Assembly: GCF_001649575.2 (NCBI RefSeq)
Contig: NC_051430.1
Span: 18,906,296 to 18,970,295 of the forward strand
From: Kryptolebias marmoratus
Lineage: Eukaryota; Chordata; Actinopteri; Cyprinodontiformes; Rivulidae
Direction of reading: 5' to 3'
Length of the DNA stretch: 64,000 bases
In this document: in pieces, positions 54,904 to 64,000 of the stretch
Layout of the letters: each line of letters opens with the position of its first letter
How positions within the stretch are numbered: the first letter of the stretch is position 1
Translations under genes and position numbers: made by a program
Notes under the pieces: model-generated
Seen by the model: only the letters and a program-made list of their open reading frames with translations
Database searches by the model: none
Told to the model about the DNA's origin: nothing

Positions 54904-56299
54904 AGCCAAACCGTTTCAAGCTCTGCACCAAAACTTGCGCACATTTACAAACACGCAGGTAGTCAGTTGATTTGTGTCTCCCTGTTTCAGTTTCATTCAC
55001 CTGCATCCTCCACTTCCCTCAGTGGCACTGAAAAACATGTTAAAATTTTTTTCCTCACTCTGATACTGTTTTTCTCTCTAAGGCAGTCCCCACACAATCA
55101 ATCAACATTGTGTCTGTATTCATGAGGCCTGCAGAAAGTCTGCCAAGGCGTGTTGGATACCAATCATTAGCTTTCTAGCTTTCTCAGGAAAGTTCATCCT
55201 TTGGCTGTCAGTTGGTCCTCCCTTGGACTAAAATTTCTTTTAACCTGTTAACACCAAATGAACCTCCTCATCTGCGTGAACATATCTCCTCTTGGGATTA
55301 GGTCCTGCTTAATGAAAACCTCACCACTGAGTTCAACATAATATACTGTGCTGATGTGGTTATTTATAAGAGCCAGCTAAGTAATCTGTGAAGAAAAGAC
55401 GGTGTGTGTTTTGAGTTTCTTAGGCATACTGTGCAGAGACCATTAAATCAGATTATTTAAATCATTTCTTACATGATTGTTCATTCACACTGAATTTAAA
55501 ATTAACAAAAAGCTGAAACTTCAAGAAGATTTAAAAATTATATCTATAAATTTTTAACTTCTGCGCCATCTCCATCTCGCTGTCGATCACCTTGATGACT
55601 GAACGAGTGCTGAATTGCTTAATGAATAATTGATGACTCTGCGTAACAGTATTGCAGAACAGCTTTGAATTGCTGCACTGGATCAGAGGGGGAGACGGGT
55701 GAGAACACAGACTGTGTGTGTGCTGCACGCTCGGCTGCTATCTGGGGCAATGTGCGACTGTGTGAGTATCGGATAAAGATGGAGTCCTCCGGGCGTCTCA
55801 GCCGAGGCGACACAATTGATTTTTTTTATGAGAGAAGCGCAGCTCCAAGTCCTACACACCACCACCGTCCTCACTCTGTGTTTTACAGGTGATTCCTGAA
55901 CCAACAGGGAAGAGAGGCTCACTATATGGACCACACTGTGCTGTCAACCTGCTCAGATCAGCACCAAATCACTGGGAGGAGAAATAAATCTGATCTGGTT
56001 CTGGCCAGCAGAGGGAGCTCCCTCAGCTAATAATCCATCTTTTGGTGATTAAAAGACATAAATCCAGGCAATCAAAATGACATATTATATATTATGGATT
56101 AGCTGTCTACTCCAAAAGTTGTTATCTGTCAAATTAATCTCTATAAACTTCCCCTGAGGTTAATAGTTTCTTACTAAGCAGCTTTTTCTTATTAATATTG
56201 CTGTTAAGTAAGACAAGTGTATTTTTTTTTTGTATTACTATTAGGAAAGAAACAGACATGTATATACTTAGTTAAAGTTTCATATAACAATGTGTTTCA

Positions 56300-56720
56300 C
56301 ACTAAACTTATTATTACACACAGTGAATGGATTTTAATGAAACTTGAACAAACTAATCATTTAATATATATCAACAACTAATTAACTTTTCTTTTAATCT
56401 GGTGCAGCTCAGACTGGTCCCCCATGATTGTGCAAGAATTCTGCCATTAACTGTTTAAAGTCAACTCTAGCTGTAAGTTAGCAAAGTATCTCATGAGCCA
56501 CAGGACAAATTTTAATTTAACTTTCAGGAAATATTCTTTTGATGTATATCTACAACTGATTAATTTTTGAAGCCAGTCTAAATAAAGATGGCCACCACAA
56601 CCAACCGACCTTAGAAAACATGTTAATTGATATAACTCAGTCAAATTAACAATTATAGCTGAGAGTTATTCACAACACATACTCTTTGAATGATATTGCA
56701 TGAAATTGTGAATAACTTTA
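56300..56720 (-). repeat. Inverted copies of the 2.4-3.1 kb repeat family
   Basis: On the minus strand, GTGGTGGCCATCTTTATTT, AATTAATCAGTTGTAGATAT and CTCATGAGATACTTTGCTAA align with the family at 2.4-3.1 kb. A second unit (GTTTCATTAAAATCCATTCA) follows. The motif CGTTCCTTCAAGGAATGC just to the right (56,797-56,814) may be its other end. Confidence 0.6.
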
Positions 56721-59239
56721 TTTGGCCAAACTTCAGCATTTCTCAGCAAGAGATGATTATAGTCTAAAACTCTGGAACGGCAGCAGGCACAGTGCGTTCC
56801 TTCAAGGAATGCTAGAACTTCTATTTTTGATCTGTTTCAGTTCGTATATTTAAACGGGGAGGCCAATAATGCCCACAGATGCAAATTAAACTACTAGGGA
56901 AAGAAAATAAGGTCTTATAAAGACTTTGGCAAAACTGGTGGACCAGAAAATGAGTTTTGCAACTTTATAGTAAAAAAATAAATAATTAAAAGAAGGCTGA
57001 GAGAATGATTTATGATGTGACAACAGAGTGCTAAAAATAAAAGTGCACAACTATGACTAACTGAGTACTTATATAGTGTTAAAACTTAAAAACCACACAG
57101 CCAAGAGAGTTTCTGGCTCTGCTGTAACCATACTTGCGTACACCTCTGCTTGGTATCGACACGTTCTGAGCACGTTACACAACAACGGAGCAGAAGTTCA
57201 AGGATGCTACGAGCGTGTAAAAATAAATTAGATACAAAATGTGGGAGTATAGAAGCAAGCAACAATAAAATCTGCAGCTAACTGAAATTAAGAAACAAGT
57301 CAGTGCTAAATAACTTTAACTGAAGATGTTATCTTAAAACCAAATTAGGTACAAACCAAACACTGTAATTTAAAATAATCCTAAAAAAGACCAAGTTATA
57401 ATACAGATTCAAGGAGTTAAATATAAAGAAAATGAGTAGGAGACATCACAGAAAGAGGTGGTAAGGTAAAAGAAAAAAGGCGAGCATTACAGTGGATTCA
57501 GTTTCACAGAATCAGCAGAAAGGGAGAAAAAACAACTAGAATGGAGTGATGGCAGCGGATGTGGGGCAAGAAAATTGATGATGGGAAAACAGCAAGACTG
57601 TGATTATCTTCAGCTTCCTGGCCAAGGACAAAACAGAAGAACTAGGAAAAAAAAAGAAAAAAGAAAACAGGAGGGGGACACAGATGGCACCGTCTTTACA
57701 TTTTAAACTCAATAAAACGATATGAGTAGGGGACATTTTTATAACACAATTAGCCTAACTCAGGCTGCAAGATTTTAAAATCTCTTATATTTATTATAAT
57801 CCATTTCATGGGTAATAATTTTTAAAAATGTAATATTTGAAAATCTTGTGTACAAATATACCATGTAACAAGCTCAACAAAGTCAGCAACAAATGACAGT
57901 ATATGTGTGCTTAGATGTTTTAAAGTTTTAAAGTACATAGCTGTATTGCTAAAGTTAGCTAAATATATCATAATTTGAGTTCCAGTCACCAGATTTGTAA
58001 GATTTTCATGTAATGAAAGATTCTTTAAAATACTGTAAAACTGACAACAAATTCAGGTCCCAAGTCACACAATATTGTGATGTGCAGGAATGGCAACTTG
58101 GTTATTTGCTTTAAATGTGTCAAAGATTTCTTTTGGGCTTAAACATTGATCAGCAATGTATTTTAGCCTCTCAGAACAAGCCAGAGGCTGTAAAATGGTC
58201 ACATAAAAAAGAAGTCACATTAAGGACACACACTGTAAGCATCTTCTCAGAGCGAAAGCGCTCCACCACTGTGTGTGCAGGCAATTAAAGTTCTGCACCC
58301 AGGGGCACCGAGGCCAAAGTCACAGCGCTCTATGCTTTGACAAACATTTCCTCCATTACCACCAGAGTAACTGTCCTGAACTGCCTCGAGCTGCTCAATA
58401 CATTTTCCTTCACTTACAACATGCATGGAGGCAGCAGGAGAAAGGGTGAAAAAAGAAGCCATCACAAAAGAGAAGAGAAAGAATGGTGGAGGAAGTGACA
58501 AGAGCAAAAAAAAGAGATGACATGATGAGTGTATTTAAGTCCAAAGCAGACACAATTTGACTTTGGTCGTCAATAACAATGAGGCCATCTCTCAACATCT
58601 GACCGTCTCTTGGTGTCCATCTGAATGAACGAGATGCTCAACTGTGGTAATCTGATCTATCTACGGTGCATTTAGGTTTTCAGTGCAGCATGTGGTAGCC
58701 CTTTACCCAAACCATAGCAACCTTAAACCAAATGATAACCTTTCCTCTAATCCTAAAACTAAAAAATCACTTTATATATGTGGTAGCTGCAACTGGAACC
58801 ATTGGTTACAAGAAGTGCTGGTTACTTGTCAGGTTTTGGAATAAATCTCACTGCAAATAAAAAAACAAACACCACCAGACACATGAATGACACAAATGTC
58901 TAAGGAATCAGTGACAGACAAATCAAAGTGTTGTACTGTTTTCCTCTGACTCAGTGTTTACAGAAGTTGCACTTTTTGCTTGATAAAAGCTTCTTAGAAT
59001 GTTTTATTCTTAAAGAGTCGTTGTGTTTTAGGAATATTAGTACAGAAGATGATTTAAACTCTGAGACTGTGTAGGAGTCCAGAAAGCAGAGTGTTTCACT
59101 GGAGGACAGAATGAAAACTGTAAATGAGGTAGTGCCAGTTTCTGAATCATGACTTTTAACTCCTCTGTATGAACACTAGGTGGCAACATCAAGCTCTGTC
59201 ACAGAGCAGCCAACACACTCTGCTGACTAAGGGCTGGCT

Positions 59240-59297
59240 GACAGTGGATGTGTGTGCGTGTGTGTTTGTGTGTGTGTGTGCGTGTGTGTGTGTGTGC
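59240..59297 (+). repeat. (GT)n microsatellite, imperfect
   Basis: GT run with GC and TT interruptions. Confidence 0.85.
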
Positions 59298-60597
59298 GCC
59301 AAGTCTCAATACATGTGTGCTCATATGTGATTGAGTCCAAGGTGTGGTTGACCTTGTAAAGCTCCTGCCAACATGCAGGTTCTCCTTCTGCCTGAATTGC
59401 TAAAAAATGTGCCCCCTTCTATTATTCAAATGTATTTAGTACAGAGGGGGAAATGACTAGATTGGTACATGGAGAACTGTCTGATTACTAGATCAAAGAT
59501 CATCTAAACAGATGTGCTGGATGTTGATTTTTTTAAGTCTAATTTCCCCACACCCAATTTTCCCTGCCTATTTAAAACTGCAGGCTACTAAAACAGTAAA
59601 AGTGACTGATGCTTCATGTCTCCTCCTTCCTCTCACTGTTGCTCACTTTACGAGGATCCACAGCGCAAACTCATAGAGAGAGGGAGGTGTTAACAATCCA
59701 TGATCTTGCAGTATTGCCGCAAGTAGCTGCAGCAGAGAGCAGGGAAGAGCTGCCTGTACTGAAGCAGGAGAATTGATTATGGGTGGGTTGAAGGAATGAA
59801 CTCCAGCAGAGGAGAAAAGGGGGAGACGGAGAAGGCGGGTGGGCACCGAGCTCTGAATCTGCTCAAGAAAAATCTCTGGGGTCAGCCAATTAGACGCTGG
59901 TTGACACCACTATCCTCCCAGCTAGCTCGTAAATCCTGCGCCACAAGACAATCCACGTGTCTCTGTTTAATGAACAGATGAGCTCACTAACAAGCAAAAA
60001 AATCACACAGAAAAGTGAGAGTAAACGAAGGTAAACACGAGCAGTTAAATATTCAACCCCCAGTTAAATGTAACACTTTAAATGACACACAAACCCGTGC
60101 ACAGTTATGAACAGAACTGTTATTAGATTAAAATGAAAAAGTTATTTTTGATGTTTTTCTTAGTACACAAAAATTTGTTGTCAATATGAAAATACATACA
60201 TATGTTTATCCTTTATTTTTCTGAGCATTAACACAATTTATGCTTTAACTGAAGGGCTGACATTTTGAGCGTGCATTTGAATGACAGATGAAAAAATATT
60301 AACAAGTATGTTTGACTGAAGTGACTACATTAATGTTTTAGTTGCATTTTTACATCTATCTTTCCTTGGGAGCTGCAGCCATGACCTCACAGTGAGTTCT
60401 GGTCACAGGAGATTGAGAGGCAAGAGAGAAAAAACTAATTCTCTACAAATATAATACAATTTAACTCAACGATACTGAAGTGTACTAACACAAATGTGCT
60501 AACAATTTCAGATATTTTCTAATAATTGCTGTTTTCAAGGTAAAAAATGATAAACTTCAACCTCTAAAACCTAATGAAGGTTCATGTATGTATATAT

Positions 60598-60765
60598 ATG
60601 GGTGGTGCAGTAGTTGGCCACAGTCCAGATACATGTAAATTAGATGTAAACATAAAAGATTATTTGTTTCTCTCTGTTAACTCTGGGACGGACAAATGAT
60701 CTTTTCATTTGTTCCCAGCTGGACAGGTTAAATGCCTGTAAGTGTTTCTACCTGCAGCTGCAGAT
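60598..60765 (+). repeat. Fragment of a common teleost repeat (head region)
   Basis: GGGTGGTGCAGTAGTTGGCC is the usual head of the repeat whose 3' part occurs at 53.7 and 54.1 kb. The remainder is strongly diverged or deleted. Confidence 0.3.
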
Positions 60766-62988
60766 GTTTAATGTGAGGATAAAGGTTGCTGCATGTTTTG
60801 TCCTTTAATTGATATGTGTGTCTCTGGAAATCCTCCTGGAGAGCATCGCTGCTGAGGGAAATTAAACTTTAAACAAAAAGCACTGAATCATAGTGCAGGA
60901 ACCTTTCCCCAAAAGGAAAGGTTGTGTCAGATCAAAGGGTTTACAAATGGCTAAGCTTTTAATAACAGGTGTGTGGTGCTACAACACTGTGACACCACCT
61001 GACGAGAGGATTAGGGGACTCAAAAAACTCAGCACTGCATTAAGATTTGTAATTAAGAAAAAACACACTGATACTCCAAGGATTACAACAGCAGTTGGGC
61101 TGACACTGTTCTTTCAGAGTCTTTATGATTCTGTCGCACACTGTTCATCAGTGATCATCAACTGGCAGCCCACAAACCAAATGTGGTCAATGAGCTGCTT
61201 CCATCGGCCTGCAAAGCAATAAATTATTAACAAATTACACACAATCTGATTAAGAAATCGGCTGTGATCTAGTTCAGAAAAGATAACAATAGTGCCTCAG
61301 CCAGTCAGAACAGTTACTGTAACGGCACATGACCCGTTTTGTGATCGGTCTTATATACTTTGTCGAAGATGTGGCTGTTAGCTTGCAGGAAATGCTCGAC
61401 AGAAAAAGATCCTTTAGATGTTGATGAGATGTTTTTTCACCCCAAATGATCATCGGGGTCATCCAAGCTAACATTTTCACGTCTTTTATTAATTTCAAAA
61501 TAGTTTTAAGACTTTTTTTTCTAAACTTAACATTTATTTAAAATCTTTGACACACACAAGAAAATATTTTCAATAAAAAAAAGAAAGTGGACAACCGCTT
61601 AATGCTTCTGGAAAAAAAGAAAAAAAAAAGAACATGGCAGATACTGTTTATTTAGGACAACAGATTTTGAAAAAAGTGAAACCTAATTGACCATAACCAT
61701 AAGGCTAGCCCTCAATTTTTCTGCTTATAAAATCTTGGCCCTTGAGTAACCTCTGTTGTACATAATGCATTTCTGGACAGCACTATAGACAACCTGAACT
61801 CAGTAAATAAATTAGGACTCCAGTCATAATCTTCTGCCACACACTGTAATAAAGGATTCATATTTTTTTTTTATTGTTCACATTAAAAAAACTGGAGGTG
61901 AGAATTACAGCGGGGAAGCTCGGCTGCTGTAACGACCCGATGTCAAAGCTCGGTCTTCATTTGAGCTATTTATCTTCTTTTTGACAAACAAGAACCCTCA
62001 TATCAGTCATAAAAAACAACCTTAGAAGTTAAATACTGGGAGTAAAAAAATGGTGCACAGTTAATTTTAGGTCACTGATGTTCTTTTAATATTTTGCTTT
62101 GTTGGATTTTACTCAACTTGTCTGCAGCTCTACTCTAGAGCTGTATATGTTTGGTCTGAGCGCTCGCCTTCACACAATCACCAGCACATAAGGTACTTCC
62201 CACAAACAGAAAATATTTTCCTACGCTGGCATGCTTGCCTTGAATGCACAAACTTGTAATAGCAGTTTGAGCTGGATGCTACACTAAACAGAAACAGATT
62301 TTGCCAAAACAATAAATTTCATGACCACCTACCCATAAATAATGGGAACCTAATGGTGGTGCAAAACCGACAGTCAGTACAATTTGTACCCTTGTGAACC
62401 TAAATGTCAAAACTGCTTGATACTCCAAGTAGTAGGTGTTCAGTTCAGTAAAAGGAGAATAGAGATGCGTCAATCTGTCGCACCTACGTATAGTGTTTAA
62501 AGCTGAGCACACAAGACTGATAAAATCTTTTCCTACTAGGGAAAGCAGAGCAGATCAATACAGTAAATGGTAGACAGCACATTGCAGAGGCTCCAGCAAT
62601 CGTTTTATCAGCCCGGGAGTTTGAGCATTTCAAGGCGGAACTCGGCGTACCTGGACATCAAGCTGCACTGAGCTCACCGCCTCACCTCTCCCCTCCCTCA
62701 TCAGCCAGAAGGAGCTTAAGGGGAAACGGCTCAGACTGGGTAACAGACACCGAAAGCTAAGCTTTTTCCTCACAAGCTGTCCGGCAATGACATATCAAAT
62801 TCTTCCTCTCAGAACATATCACCTTTTTCTCTTTCTCCTTCTCTACCTCTCTTTCTTTTATTTGGACATGATGAGAGTCCTTTTCAATAACCACGATCTC
62901 TGAATTCTTGTTTCAGGCAGTTACGTAACAGCTGCGCTATCAGAATAACAATTGGGAGAAGAGATTAGCACAATCGGCCAAGGAGAAC

Positions 62989-63003
62989 GAGAGAGAGAGA
63001 GAG
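62989..63003 (+). repeat. (GA)n short tract
   Basis: GAGA run followed by GGA-rich sequence to about 63,050. Confidence 0.7.
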
Positions 63004-64000
63004 TGGGGAGAAAATGAAGGGGTGGAGGGAGGGAGGGAAAAAAAAAAATCTAAGGAAGCCCCTTCTAGGATGACACATCAGTTCATGTGTTGGAGGAGAA
63101 CAAGCATGTAGAGATGCTAAAAATCTTGATTCTTCTAAACACAAACCAAACCAAATGCTTTCCTGAAAGTACTGCAGTCCTGCATGTCAGCTCAGCTTTA
63201 ATTACAATCAGCCAGGAAACACAATAAACAGTATTTCCCAGGCGATTGAGGATGATCAAAATCACACATTGTGCTTTCATTTCAAGCAGCTGAGGATGAG
63301 TCAGACTTAAAATGATAGTATGAATCACAGTAGTGAGGATGAAGCTGACAAAATGCTAAGGCACTTTGATCATGCATTTAAAAATATTCGGAGACTTCAC
63401 AGTTTTGGGAAAGCCTCAGCTCTGCAGAGAGGGGCTGCCAGCTAGATGCATGATGTTATTTTGCCTACGTATTTTTTTTTTCATCTTTTAACAGAGAATA
63501 GTTCCCAACTTTTGCTTTAAAAGTCTCCCTTTGCTCATAAATACAGTCTTCATTCACCCTGGTAAAAGGAGCAGGAATGGAGAAAAGAGGTTTGGGCTGC
63601 TGGTCTCTTACGTGCTTTCCATTTCTGCTTTAATTAAAGCACAGTTGGTTGCAGCTTCGGGCCGCCCTGCACCAGCTGAACTCACTGTAGAACCAAGAGC
63701 TGGACTCAGTGAAACTCCTCTTCAGGTTCCACCAACATGAGCGAGTGGCTGGTCTGGATCTGCTAAGTCATACGTCTGAAGGGTCTGACAGGACCATCAT
63801 GGCTTCAGCCAATTACACACACCCTGATACAGGATTTATTAATACACACACAGACATAAATAAAATTTAAACAAAAAGAATAAATCAGTGGTTGATTGTA
63901 CTCGTAATGGTTCATCATGTCAACACGCTGTCTCACACACAAGATCATAGATCCGAGATCATAATCTTAAAACAGTATGGAACAATATCTTCAGCAGTTT

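Larger units (their letters stand above)
38521..64000. other. Distal 5' region, no complete gene recognised
   Basis: These 25 kb hold scattered repeats (listed separately), microsatellites and AT-rich sequence. Open frames over 100 aa (for example 51,348-51,914, minus) are F/S/L-rich translations of biased sequence without splice context or homology I can name. CpG-denser patches lie near 39.9-40.2 and 55.56-55.96 kb. The interval could be intergenic or a long intron. Confidence 0.45.

Noticed and set aside
58247..58507. Minus-strand frame with a possible phase-0 donor after MASFFTLSPAASMHV, considered as an alternative ank1 first exon
   Set aside because: The peptide has no similarity to known ankyrin N-termini and the donor context is by chance likely in 36 kb.

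Overview
This is vertebrate nuclear DNA, almost certainly from a teleost fish. It is AT-rich, with intron-split genes, many microsatellites and several decayed transposons of types common in teleosts. No bacterial, viral or organellar gene organisation is visible. LAYOUT. The minus strand from 27,580 down to the left edge carries most of one gene, ankyrin-1 (ank1, erythroid/ankyrin-R type). I resolve 39 coding exons: a 9-codon first exon at 27.55 kb, exons 2-38 between 20.88 and 2.02 kb, and a probable partial exon running off the left edge. All splice phases are compatible and the joined frame is open for about 1,585 codons. The product reads as 24 ankyrin repeats, a linker with a 7-codon microexon, two ZU5 domains, a UPA domain, a death domain and the start of the C-terminal regulatory region. 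The rest of that region lies beyond position 1. Residue-level matches such as [20 protein letters not shown] favour ANK1 over ANK2 or ANK3. NON-CODING PART. Intron 1 is about 6.7 kb. The 36 kb from 28 to 64 kb holds no recognisable complete gene. It may be 5' flank, or the first intron of a longer ank1 isoform whose start lies outside the window. It contains one unassigned exon-like 93-bp open frame (38,428-38,520, minus strand) with good splice sites and phases (0/0) that would fit ank1. REPEATS. There is a solo LTR with a perfect 5-bp target duplication (958-1426). A TIR MITE family is present in three copies (6.8, 31.1 and 39.6 kb). A second teleost repeat family occurs at 2.4-3.1 kb and, inverted, at 56.3-56.7 kb. 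Others are a TIR element at 29.1 kb, a hAT-like MITE at 3.5 kb, a degraded non-LTR retrotransposon end at 45.2 kb and an inverted pair of a common fish repeat at 53.7/54.1 kb. A 137-bp imperfect hairpin lies in ank1 intron 2. HOW IT WORKS. Ankyrin-1 links membrane proteins, through the ankyrin repeats, to beta-spectrin, through the first ZU5. A GATA motif and CACCC-like boxes just upstream of exon 1 fit an erythroid promoter, but this is inference. No undescribed defence or mobile system was found. The strongest unexplained signals are the orphan exon and the intronic hairpin.
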